Source of the DNA: Acidobacteriota bacterium
Lineage (GTDB): Bacteria; Acidobacteriota; Terriglobia; Bryobacterales; Bryobacteraceae
DNA length: 43,673 nt
Assembly: GCA_026394075.1 (NCBI GenBank)
Contig: JAPKYX010000081.1
Coordinates: 1 to 43,673, forward strand
Direction: 5' to 3'
Made by a program: the position numbers and the translations under genes. Of this stretch, positions 1-7,375 are shown in pieces. A model generated the notes under the pieces. The model worked only from the letters and a program-made list of their open reading frames with translations. It was not told the DNA's origin and did no database searches. Numbering within the stretch: the stretch's first letter is position 1; every line of letters begins with the position of its first letter.

Positions 1-271
1 AGCCTTTGTATGGTTGATCGCCGCCGAACGGGAGAATCGAACCGGGCGGGTCGGCATAGAGGTCGGCCGGGTTGGTGGTCGGCTCGCCCCGGGAATTTTG
101 GATCCAGCCCGCCGGCACTGGCTCGCCTTTTTGGAAGGCGACGCGGACCTTGCCCTCCGCGCAGACACTGGTGCTGAAATCGAGCACGAGCGGGTCGGCC
201 GGCGTCGGCGCCCCCAGGCAAATCGGATTCGTGCTGATGCGACCCTGGGAGCCGCCGGGCGGGGCGACGTG
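1..271 (-). CDS. Malate/L-lactate dehydrogenase (Ldh_2 family), internal fragment
   Basis: The minus strand stays open from about 271 to the window edge and reads as the middle of an Ldh_2 (YbiC/malate-sulfolactate dehydrogenase) NAD(P)-dependent oxidoreductase. Landmarks in order are VAPPGG, GRISTNP, PLVLDFSTS, GKVRVA, GEPTTNP and ILPFGG, which match the conserved core of the family, including the LDF(A/S)TS and PTTNP boxes. The N-terminal part of the enzyme (roughly 150 residues) should lie beyond 271 but is absent there: that DNA instead encodes a plus-strand protein. The C-terminus runs off the window at position 1. The gene is therefore broken at about 266-272, by a real rearrangement or by an assembly join. 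No function can be claimed for the fragment. Confidence 0.72.
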
Positions 272-583
272 AGCGTTGAGCTGAAGCGCGGCTGGCATGC
301 GGTGGAGCTGGTCTACGCCCACGGCGTGGGTTCGCAGAGCCTGCGCTGGGAGTGGCAACGGCCAGGCGATGCCCGTCCGGAGGTGGTGGACCAACGCCAC
401 CTGCGCACACCGCTCGATTCGCTGACGGCGGTGCCGGACGGCGACGGCAACTTCTCGTTTACGGGTGTTCCGGCAGCGCTCGACACAGTTTGGGTCCGCA
501 CGGTGCGCGGCAAGGAAGTGCGGGAGTACCCCGCGCTCCGGCCGGGCGGGGCGGACCCGGTACGGATCGTGATTTCGCAGTAA
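14..583 (+). CDS. PA14-like/carboxypeptidase-regulatory-like protein, C-terminal part
   Basis: The plus-strand frame is open from the window edge, but only the part from about 266 to 583 looks like real protein. There, VELKRGWHAVELVY followed by LRWEWQRPGD is the typical end of a PA14 carbohydrate-binding beta-barrel. A short segment with DGDGNFSFTGVP follows, resembling a carboxypeptidase-regulatory-like beta-sandwich. The residues encoded before 266 are arginine-rich and antisense to the Ldh_2 fragment, so I treat them as a shadow. The native N-terminus, probably with a signal peptide and most of the PA14 domain, is missing. The next gene starts 32 bases later on the same strand, so the two may be co-transcribed and both exported. 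The exact left boundary cannot be fixed. Confidence 0.55.
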   Translation: MIAAERENRTGRVGIEVGRVGGRLAPGILDPARRHWLAFLEGDADLALRADTGAEIEHERVGRRRRPQANRIRADATLGAAGRGDVSVELKRGWHAVELVYAHGVGSQSLRWEWQRPGDARPEVVDQRHLRTPLDSLTAVPDGDGNFSFTGVPAALDTVWVRTVRGKEVREYPALRPGGADPVRIVISQ

Positions 584-614
584 CCACTATTTTCAGAAAG
601 ATCAGGAGAGCATC

Positions 615-1892
615 ATGCACATCAAGCCCTTGCGCTATCTCATCGCGGTGGCCGCCCTGGCCGGGACCGCGCTTTACGGACAACCGTTTTCCAGCGGCTC
701 CACCGGATCGGATGGAGCCTACAGTCCCACGGTCTCCGGTGACTTTGAGATCGGCTCGCTAAACGCGGCCGGTGACAATGTCTTTCACTTCACCACCATC
801 AACATTCCGGCGGGCGTCACCATCCGCCTGAAGGGATCCAAGCTGCGGAACAAGGCGGTGACGTGGCTGGCCAGCGGTGCGGTGACGATTGCGGGCACGC
901 TGGACCTGAGCGGTGCCTCTGCTATCGACTTCAATACCAACTCCGGTGCCCCGGCCATCTCCGCGGCTCGGGTTCCCCCGGACCCCGGCCCGGGCGGCTA
1001 CACCGGCGGGTTGGGCTTGCGCGGCGGCGTGGCGCCGGAGCCGGGCGCTGGTCCGGGTGGTGGGCCGGGGGGAACAGGTAGCAGCCTTTACGCCTGCATG
1101 GGCGGGCCGGGATCTTTCATCTGGCCGGGCCCCGGCACCACATCGGGTATTGTAGTGGGGCCGACGTATGGCAGTTACTTGGCCATCCCACTCTACGGCG
1201 GCTCCGGCGGCGGCGGCGGGAATGGGGCCACGAACTCTGTGGGTGGCGTGGGCGGTGCGGGCGGCGGTGCCATCCGAATCATCAGTTCTACCACCATCAC
1301 CGTGTCAGGAGTCATCAATGCTAACGGTGGGACTGGTTCTTCTCCTGGTGGATCCATCGGTGGTTGCCAAGGGGGACCCGGTACTGGGGGGACGATCCAT
1401 TTAGTCGCCCCGACGATCGCTGGAGGCGGGCAGATGACCGTCCAAAGCGGATCCCATCCCTATGGCGCTACCTTCACTGGCCTTATCCGCTTGAGCGCCG
1501 ACACCTTCTCCTATACCGGCATCCCCAGTGAAGGCACCACCCAGGGGCGCCGCGTCCATGGCCCGCTTTTTGTGCCTCCCGCTAACAGCACGCTCGCTGA
1601 GCCGTCCGTCCGCATCACGCAGATCAACGGTGCCGCCGTGCCCACCAGCCCCAAGGGTGAATATCTCCGGCCGGATGTGATTATCAATGCCAGCACGCCG
1701 GTGACGGTGAATGTGGAGGCCAAGAACATGCCGCTCACCGCGGCGGTCAAGCTCCGTGTTACCTCAGAGACAGCTGGCGATCAGTTGGTGGACTGCGTGG
1801 CCCTGTCCGGTAGCAGCGCCACCTCCACCACCACCTGCTCCGCCACCTTCCCGTTCAGCATCTCCATCTCCGCGCTGCGCGCCACCTGGTAG
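615..1892 (+). CDS. Secreted glycine-rich beta-helix-like surface protein
   Basis: A 425-residue protein of unrecognised family. It starts with a clear signal peptide (residues 1-22, cleavage likely after LYG) and has a good ribosome-binding site (AGGAG, 7 bases before ATG). Residues about 45-110 contain short beta-rich repeats of the type NIPAGVTIRLKG and SGAVTIAGTLDLSG. Residues 115-290 are very rich in glycine, with GGPGG, GGSGGGGG and GGAGGGAIRI. After that, an Ig-like segment (about 320-425) contains PVTVNVEAKNMP. This pattern of glycine-rich loops between TITVSG-type strands is seen in extracellular parallel beta-helix or adhesin-like proteins. There is no PEP-CTERM, LPXTG or autotransporter barrel, so how it is held at the surface is not visible. 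A hairpin terminator follows. Confidence 0.7.
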   Translation: MHIKPLRYLIAVAALAGTALYGQPFSSGSTGSDGAYSPTVSGDFEIGSLNAAGDNVFHFTTINIPAGVTIRLKGSKLRNKAVTWLASGAVTIAGTLDLSGASAIDFNTNSGAPAISAARVPPDPGPGGYTGGLGLRGGVAPEPGAGPGGGPGGTGSSLYACMGGPGSFIWPGPGTTSGIVVGPTYGSYLAIPLYGGSGGGGGNGATNSVGGVGGAGGGAIRIISSTTITVSGVINANGGTGSSPGGSIGGCQGGPGTGGTIHLVAPTIAGGGQMTVQSGSHPYGATFTGLIRLSADTFSYTGIPSEGTTQGRRVHGPLFVPPANSTLAEPSVRITQINGAAVPTSPKGEYLRPDVIINASTPVTVNVEAKNMPLTAAVKLRVTSETAGDQLVDCVALSGSSATSTTTCSATFPFSISISALRATW

Positions 1893-1911
1893 GTGCAGCA
1901 GAAGCGCTCTG

Positions 1912-1948
1912 CCGCCGCACTTGTTGCCCAGAACGACAAGTGCGGCGG
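1912..1948. terminator. Hairpin terminator between convergent genes
   Basis: A perfect 13-base-pair stem (CCGCCGCACTTGT, 11-base loop, then its complement) sits between the stops of the glycine-rich protein gene (+) and the ABC ATPase gene (-). There is no long T-run on either side, so it could act on both strands but is not a classical intrinsic terminator. Confidence 0.65.
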
Positions 1949-1986
1949 TGGTGTCGCTTGGGAGAGGGGCGGCAGTTGAAAGGCCG

Positions 1987-2691
1987 CTAGGGCGCTTTGT
2001 TGCGCAGCGACCGCATCAAGCCGTCCTCGATGGACAGGATCCGGTCGGCGGCACGGGCTAGGCGATCATCGTGCGTCACCATGACGAAGGCGATGCCAAT
2101 TTCAGCGCTCATCTGGCGCATCAGCTGGAACACTTCTTCGCCGGAGTGGCGGTCCAGGTTGCCCGTTGGTTCGTCGGCCAGCACGATACTCGGCTTATTG
2201 GCCAGCGCCCGCACGATGGCGCAGCGTTGATTTTCGCCGCCGCTCATCGTGTCGGGGGACTTGTGGAGCTGCCCACCCAAGCCGACACGCACCAGCAGGC
2301 TGGTGATCCACTCGGTTTCCTCCGGCGTCGCGGAACCGCTCCGGATGGCGATCGGAAGCACGGCGTTTTCGAGGCAGGTCAACTCCTCCAATAGGAAATG
2401 TGACTGAAAGACAAAGCCCACTACCTGGCTGCGGAGCACAGCCAGGCCATCGTCAGTCAGCGTCGAGATGTCGACGCCATCGATCTTGACCGTTCCCTCG
2501 GTTGGTATGTCCAGTGCCCCGAGAATATTCAGCAATGTGGACTTGCCGCTGCCGGACTGGCCGATGATCGAGACAAACTCGCCGACAGCAACTTGCAAGT
2601 CGATGCCCAGAAGAACCGGTGTGGGGACCTTGCCCGCATAGGTCTTCTTCAGGCCGACCGTCTCGATGACGAACTGCACGGGCGAAGCCAT
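1987..2691 (-). CDS. ABC transporter ATP-binding protein (MacB/LolD type)
   Basis: A 234-residue nucleotide-binding subunit that would power a MacB/Lol-type transporter at the cytoplasmic face of the inner membrane. It has Walker A GQSGSGKST (44-52), the Q-loop glutamine at 96, a signature MSGGE (149-153, first residue Met rather than the usual Leu), Walker B IVLADE (169-174) followed by PTGNLD, and the H-loop His207. The length and the PTGNLD box are typical of the MacB/LolD/FtsE group. Its ATG overlaps the stop codon of the upstream permease by one base (TAATG), so the two are translationally coupled. It is the last gene of a three-gene minus-strand operon with the permease and a periplasmic adaptor. 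The substrate is unknown. Confidence 0.93.
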   Translation of the reverse strand: MASPVQFVIETVGLKKTYAGKVPTPVLLGIDLQVAVGEFVSIIGQSGSGKSTLLNILGALDIPTEGTVKIDGVDISTLTDDGLAVLRSQVVGFVFQSHFLLEELTCLENAVLPIAIRSGSATPEETEWITSLLVRVGLGGQLHKSPDTMSGGENQRCAIVRALANKPSIVLADEPTGNLDRHSGEEVFQLMRQMSAEIGIAFVMVTHDDRLARAADRILSIEDGLMRSLRNKAP

Positions 2692-3950
2692 TAACGCAAC
2701 GCATCCACGGGGTTCATCTTGGCTGCGCGGCGCGCCGGAAGCAGCGCGGCCAATACCGTGGCGGTTGAGGCCGCTGCCATCGCAGTCAGGATGTAGAGCG
2801 GGTCGAGGATCAGGGGGATCACCGATTGGGGGACCCCGCCAAACCGCCCGACCGCTTCCTTGGGCAAGCTGGACAGGTACAAGACTGCGATGCCCGCGAT
2901 GGCCCCCAGCACGCTACCGGCGATGGCGATGCCCAGCCCTTCAAACAGAAACACCAGCAGGATCTGGTTGCTGCGGGCTCCGATGCTCTTCAGGATGCCA
3001 ATCTGTTTGGCCTTCCTTTGGACGGAAACAACCAGCACCGAAGCAATGGCAAACGAGGACGCAATGAGGGTGAAGCCCGAAATGAGATAGGCCGAAGCCG
3101 CCTGCGCTTTTAGCGAAGTGACAAAGTTGGGAAACTCGCTGGACCAGGACTTCGCCTCGCAATCGAGCAGCACGGTTAACCTTTCCGCCACCGCATCGGC
3201 TCCATAGATATCGATCACCTTGACGAAGACGACGTTGACCGAATTGCCGATCGCGAGCATGCTTTGCCCCGTGCGCAGCGTCACGTAGGCGCTGCCGCGC
3301 CCCTGGCCCTTCGAATAGATGCCGGCAATGCGGAGCGGCTCGGGAATCCCCGATACGGAAGTGATGCGGATGCGGTCGCCGACACCGACATTCAAGTCCT
3401 TCGCGAGTTCGTAATCGATCACCACCTCATCGGCCGCCAGCCCCAAGTAGTGCCCCCCGATCAGGTTCTTGGTGACCGGTGTTACCAACTCCTGCTGTGC
3501 GGGGTCGGCGCCGATCACTGAGACGCCCACCGGATTGGCGCCCTTCGAAGCGAAGCCTTGCCCGGCCACGGCGGGCGTGACGGTGCGGACGTTGGGAATG
3601 GTGCGGGCAACAGCCAGAACCGTCCGCCAGTCGTCGATGTTCTTGCGTTGGGGCGCCTGCATCTCCGTCCGTGAGGAGCTGGTGCCCGCCACGCGGCCCG
3701 GCAAGTCGGCATAGGGAATGGGCCTTGCCGCCGGCACTTGCACGGTGACGTGCGGGATGGCGTCGGTCAGCAAAGCCGTCAGGCGGCGTTGAAACCCAAA
3801 GATCACGCCCACGATGAAGATGACGATGATCACGCCGGAGGCGACAGCAGCGATGGTGAGCCAGGTCTGTCCGCCGCCGGAACGGAGGTGCCGCCATGCC
3901 AGTTGGGCCTCAAATCGGATCTGCCTGGGCAACAAAGTGTTGATCGTCAT
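2691..3950 (-). CDS. ABC transporter permease, FtsX-like (MacB/LolC type)
   Basis: A 419-residue membrane protein with the MacB-PCD/FtsX architecture: one transmembrane helix near the N-terminus (about 31-53), a large periplasmic domain (about 55-285), then three C-terminal helices (about 288-311, 331-359, 386-406). The cytoplasmic loop after the second helix has QRKAKQIGILKSIGA, a hallmark of FtsX-type permeases. The protein ends in ARRAAKMNPVDALR, the classic MacB-family terminus. Type VII ABC permeases of this kind transmit mechanical motion to a periplasmic partner rather than forming a channel. It lies between the adaptor gene (9 bases upstream) and the ATPase gene (one-base overlap). 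Together they form a tripartite efflux or envelope-transport system without an outer-membrane TolC gene in the window. Confidence 0.92.
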   Translation of the reverse strand: MTINTLLPRQIRFEAQLAWRHLRSGGGQTWLTIAAVASGVIIVIFIVGVIFGFQRRLTALLTDAIPHVTVQVPAARPIPYADLPGRVAGTSSSRTEMQAPQRKNIDDWRTVLAVARTIPNVRTVTPAVAGQGFASKGANPVGVSVIGADPAQQELVTPVTKNLIGGHYLGLAADEVVIDYELAKDLNVGVGDRIRITSVSGIPEPLRIAGIYSKGQGRGSAYVTLRTGQSMLAIGNSVNVVFVKVIDIYGADAVAERLTVLLDCEAKSWSSEFPNFVTSLKAQAASAYLISGFTLIASSFAIASVLVVSVQRKAKQIGILKSIGARSNQILLVFLFEGLGIAIAGSVLGAIAGIAVLYLSSLPKEAVGRFGGVPQSVIPLILDPLYILTAMAAASTATVLAALLPARRAAKMNPVDALR

Positions 3951-3959
3951 GATGCGGCT

Positions 3960-5369
3960 CTACTTCTTGATGCGCACGGTGTCACCGGGTTGAATCTTCC
4001 CGGGATTGACAATGACCAGGGCTGAAGCGTCGAGGCCCGCCAGCACCGGAATGCCTTTGTCCGTGGGCGGGCGCGTGACGACAATCTTCTCGATCGCCCG
4101 GTCCCCTTGCACCACCAGCGCAACGTTCCGGTCGCCGGAGCGCCGCAGCGCGCTGGCGGGAACCAGCAAACGCCAGGCGGCCTGATTGGTGACGAGGTTG
4201 ACGTTGAGCGTCTGGCCAGATTTCAGCCATGCCGGCGGAGCGATCGGCTCCAACTTGATGGAAACGGTTCCGCGAATCTTATTGATCGATGGCGAGATTT
4301 CCTTCAACTTGCCTTCAAAGGTTTCCCCGGGGAACGCTGCCGCCGAGAGCAGGGCTTTCTGGCCCAACGAAATGTCGGCAAGATTGCTTTCGTCCAGGTC
4401 AATGCGGATCTCGAGCGCATCGCTCACCAAGCCAAACAGCCCGAGGGCGTCGACATTCTGGCCCACCTCGACATTGACGGCGGTGATGGTGCCCGAAAAT
4501 GGGGCCGTCACGGTGGCTTCGCCCGCCTGCTCGCGAACGACGAGGAGAGATTGTTGGGCTTCCGCCAACCGGTCGCGCGCCAGTTCCACATCTTCCTGGC
4601 GTGGCGTGGACCGCACCGTTTGCAACTGCGCCTCGGCCAAACGAATAGACGCCGTGCCGGAGCGCGACTTGGCTTCGGCGGCGGCAAGGGCGGAAGCCGA
4701 GGTGTCCATGTCGCTCCGGGAGACGACGCCGGCCTTGGACAACGCTTGCGTTCGCTGCTGCGTTTTGCGGGCCAGATCGAGTTCCGAGATAGCCTGTGCG
4801 GCTAACGCTCGGGCCTGGCTTACCTGCATGAGAGACGCCTGCAGCTCAGAGGCCAGCGGTCCTCGCGACGTTTGCTTCAGCTGGGCCCGCGCCGTCACCA
4901 CTGCTGTTTCTGCCTGGGTCACCTGCGCTTGGGTAATGTCGTTTTTCAGCACCGCCAGGGTCTCGCCTGCTTGGACGTGATCGCCTAGCTTAACCGGGAG
5001 CCGGAGAACTGCTCCATTGAAGGAGGCACCGATCGAAGACTCCTTGACGCCGCCCACCAATCCACTGCTGGCGATCGTTTCGTTGATGGAGGTTAGGGCC
5101 GGGCGGACGATGTCGATCTCCGCCGGCCGGTGAAGAACCCAGTAGCCTGCGCCACTGGCGGCGATCACGAGGATCAGTGCGGCATATAGCCAGAAGCGGG
5201 TGCGTTTGGGCTGAGCTGTTGTCTTCTTGAGGTAAGCCCCGCCGCCCTCCGTCAACACGTGGCTGGCCGGCACAGCCAGAGCTGGGGTTTGCGGCTCCTC
5301 AGCGGCACCGCCGGACGGTTTGTCGGGCGGCGTACTGGCGGGGGACGCCGAGTTGGTTTCCAGGTTCAA
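3960..5369 (-). CDS. Periplasmic adaptor (HlyD/MacA-like membrane fusion protein)
   Basis: A 469-residue membrane fusion protein linking the inner-membrane ABC transporter to an outer-membrane channel. A proline-rich cytoplasmic tail (1-56) is followed by one transmembrane helix (about 58-76). A biotinyl-lipoyl half with VKLGDHVQAGETLAVLK and a long alanine/glutamine-rich coiled-coil hairpin (about 150-280) come next. Then comes the second lipoyl half with TVTAPFSGTITAVNVEVGQNV, a beta-barrel and a membrane-proximal domain. The start is a TTG preceded by GAGGA; no ATG gives a complete protein. The cytoplasmic tail is longer than in MacA. It is the first gene of the minus-strand operon with the FtsX-like permease and the ATPase, which supports a MacAB-like export role. 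The substrate is not predictable. Confidence 0.9.
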   Translation of the reverse strand: MNLETNSASPASTPPDKPSGGAAEEPQTPALAVPASHVLTEGGGAYLKKTTAQPKRTRFWLYAALILVIAASGAGYWVLHRPAEIDIVRPALTSINETIASSGLVGGVKESSIGASFNGAVLRLPVKLGDHVQAGETLAVLKNDITQAQVTQAETAVVTARAQLKQTSRGPLASELQASLMQVSQARALAAQAISELDLARKTQQRTQALSKAGVVSRSDMDTSASALAAAEAKSRSGTASIRLAEAQLQTVRSTPRQEDVELARDRLAEAQQSLLVVREQAGEATVTAPFSGTITAVNVEVGQNVDALGLFGLVSDALEIRIDLDESNLADISLGQKALLSAAAFPGETFEGKLKEISPSINKIRGTVSIKLEPIAPPAWLKSGQTLNVNLVTNQAAWRLLVPASALRRSGDRNVALVVQGDRAIEKIVVTRPPTDKGIPVLAGLDASALVIVNPGKIQPGDTVRIKK

Positions 5370-5731
5370 GCGTCCTCGCTTTGCAATCCCGTCACGCGGA
5401 TCAGGAAGATAGCCCGATCATGACGACTGTTCTGTCCATCGTGTGAACTCCGAGCGGTTTTGACTGATGTACGACTACGCGTCGGTGATGAGCACGGGAG
5501 GCACCAAAGCAACTGGCCGATTGCTCCGTGATGAAAAGAGCCCTGCGGGCAGTCATCCACGCGGCGGGAACGGTGGATCCTTTTCGCCCCGTTCTTGACC
5601 GAATTTCAGTCACCTGACCGCCGGTGGTCACCGGGCGACGGCCACCACCTCGCCCGACGGCATCAACGGCAGGCACTCCCGAAGTAGTGGCCCCCATTGT
5701 CTTTGGCCCCGCAGATGCAGCGCTGCTTCAC
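5370..5731. other. Intergenic region between divergent genes
   Basis: About 360 bases separate the divergent adaptor gene (-) and nitroreductase gene (+). I see no convincing protein here; the short open frames lack family features and good ribosome-binding sites. The region should carry both promoters. A palindrome CCGGTGGTCACCGG at 5621-5634, within a cluster of GGT/ACC repeats (5609-5634), is operator-like. A TTGACC hexamer at 5595-5600 could be a -35 box for the plus strand, but no clear -10 follows at the right distance. If the nitroreductase starts at the GTG at 5624, part of this region is coding. Confidence 0.5.
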
Positions 5732-6856
5732 ATGCAACTACTGGCACGGCCGGCCGCGAGCCGCAAAGACGTCCTGCGAATCCTCTCGCTTGGCGGGATC
5801 GTGGCGGTCACGGGCTATGCGTTGCGGGAGTATGTACCGTGGGTAAACTACGAGGCCGAGGCGGCGCAGCCCAGGAGAGCCTTGCCGCCGGACGCAGCAA
5901 TTCAAGGGCGGATGGAGGGGATGATCCGCTACGCCACGCTGGCCGCGAACGGCCACAATGCTCAGCCCTGGAAGTTCGCCGTGCTGGCGAATGCCATCGA
6001 GATCCACCCGGATTACACCCGGCGTCTGGTGGCGGTGGACCCGGTTGATCGCGAGCTGTGGATCAGCCTGGGATGCGCGCTGGAGAACCTGCTGATTGCC
6101 GCGCGTGTGATGGGCTATGCGCCCGAGGTGACGTATCCGGAGACGCACGAGGTCATCCGCATCGGCTTGACGTCGGACAAACCGCGATGGGAGTCTCTGT
6201 TCGACGCCATTCCGCTACGGCAAAACACCCGCGCTGAGTATGACGGCAGACCCGCTGCCGCCGGTCATCTCGAGCAGTTGCAGCGGATGCCGCTGGAGCC
6301 CGGCGTTGGTCTTCATTTGAAGGTGGATCGCTCGGGGCTGGCGACGGTAGCTGAGTATGTCCATCAAGCCGCGGTGATCCAGTACGCCGATCCGCCGTTC
6401 CTGAAAGAGTTGATTCATTGGTTACGCTTCGACAAGAAAGAAGCGCTGGCGTCGTTCGATGGCTTGTACTCAGCGTGTACCGGCAATCCAGCCGTGCCGC
6501 GGTGGGTGGGCCGGATGTTTGTGACCGGTGCCAAGCCGCGGGACCTGGCTGATGCCGACGTCAAAAAGCTGCGGAGTTCGGCTGGAGCAATCGTCATCAC
6601 CTCCGCGTCCGAGACGAAAGCCGACTGGGTCCGTACCGGGCAAGTCTACCAGCGGCTGGCGTTGACGATGACCGCCTGGAACATCAAGTCCGCCTTCTTG
6701 AACCAGCCCGTCGAAGTGGAAAGTGTGCGCTCGCAACTCCAGACCGCCCTGGATCTGGGCCCGGCTCGACCACAGTTGCTGGTGCGCTTTGGCTATGCGG
6801 ATCCCATGCCGCGTTCGTTGCGCCGCCCGGTGGCGCAAGTGCTGATGCATTCGTGA
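5732..6856 (+). CDS. Acg-like nitroreductase-fold protein with N-terminal hydrophobic segment
   Basis: A 374-residue protein resembling the Acg/Rv3131-type nitroreductase family: internally duplicated FMN-reductase-fold proteins that often keep FMN or act as flavin stores. Seen here are MIRYATLAANGHNAQPWKF, the family's usual entry motif, and later ENLLIAARVMGY and a C-terminal PQLLVRFGYADP. Those motifs match nitroreductases that bind a flavin at a dimer interface. The N-terminus has RKDVLRILSLGGIVAV (about 11-27), a hydrophobic stretch after a basic pair. It could be a membrane anchor or a degenerate Tat-like signal, suggesting work at or outside the membrane. I preferred the ATG at 5732; an in-frame GTG at 5624 would add 36 low-complexity residues, and neither has a strong ribosome-binding site. 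Substrate unknown. Confidence 0.75.
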   Translation: MQLLARPAASRKDVLRILSLGGIVAVTGYALREYVPWVNYEAEAAQPRRALPPDAAIQGRMEGMIRYATLAANGHNAQPWKFAVLANAIEIHPDYTRRLVAVDPVDRELWISLGCALENLLIAARVMGYAPEVTYPETHEVIRIGLTSDKPRWESLFDAIPLRQNTRAEYDGRPAAAGHLEQLQRMPLEPGVGLHLKVDRSGLATVAEYVHQAAVIQYADPPFLKELIHWLRFDKKEALASFDGLYSACTGNPAVPRWVGRMFVTGAKPRDLADADVKKLRSSAGAIVITSASETKADWVRTGQVYQRLALTMTAWNIKSAFLNQPVEVESVRSQLQTALDLGPARPQLLVRFGYADPMPRSLRRPVAQVLMHS

Positions 6857-6904
6857 CCTGGGATGGAAGTTGTTTGGTAGCCGGCATGCAACAAGGAACG
6901 TCCC

Positions 6905-7375
6905 ATGTCTGATCTCCACTCCCCATCCATGCGCATCGGAATCGCTGCGGACCACGGCGGTTACGAGCTGAAGAAGCACCTGCTCAAACTGCTCGACGCG
7001 GCCGGCCACACGGTGACCGACTTCGGCGACCAGGAGCCAAGGCCGGATGACGACTATCCGGATTTCGTCGTGCCATTGGCCCGCGCCGTAGCCTCGGGCG
7101 ATGTGGAGCGGGGGGTGGCCATTTGCGGAAGCGGCGTAGGGGCGGCAGTTGTCGCCAATAAAGTCCCCGGTGTGCGGGCTTGCCTGATCCACGAACACTT
7201 CTCCGCCCATCAAGGAGTCGAAGACGACGACCTGAACGTGATCTGCCTGGGGGGACTGGTGGTGGGGCAGGCACTGGCGTGGGAGTTGGTCCAGGCCTTC
7301 CTGACCGCGCGCTTCAGCACGGAAGAGCGTCACTGCCGCCGGCTGGCCAAGATCCTGGATCTGGAGAAACGGTAA
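6905..7375 (+). CDS. rpiB: RpiB/LacA/LacB-family sugar-phosphate isomerase
   Basis: A 156-residue cytoplasmic aldose-ketose isomerase, probably interconverting ribose 5-phosphate and ribulose 5-phosphate. It has ADHGGYELK (Asp16, His17) near the N-terminus and the ICGSGVGAAVVANK loop with Cys74, the position of the catalytic cysteine in RpiB enzymes. The region that is normally a REHND-type motif reads HQGVEDDDLNVICLGG here. This may be a subfamily feature and makes the exact substrate less certain; a LacA/LacB-like specificity is possible. An AAGGA ribosome-binding site precedes the ATG. The stop codon overlaps the phosphoglucomutase start (TAATG), so both are translated as a pair. This places the enzyme in central sugar-phosphate metabolism, together with the ribulose-phosphate epimerase about 3 kb downstream. 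Confidence 0.87.
   Translation: MSDLHSPSMRIGIAADHGGYELKKHLLKLLDAAGHTVTDFGDQEPRPDDDYPDFVVPLARAVASGDVERGVAICGSGVGAAVVANKVPGVRACLIHEHFSAHQGVEDDDLNVICLGGLVVGQALAWELVQAFLTARFSTEERHCRRLAKILDLEKR

Noticed and set aside
5401..5697. A 98-residue minus-strand frame in the intergenic region
   Set aside because: No ribosome-binding site, no domain and biased composition; it overlaps the likely promoter zone.
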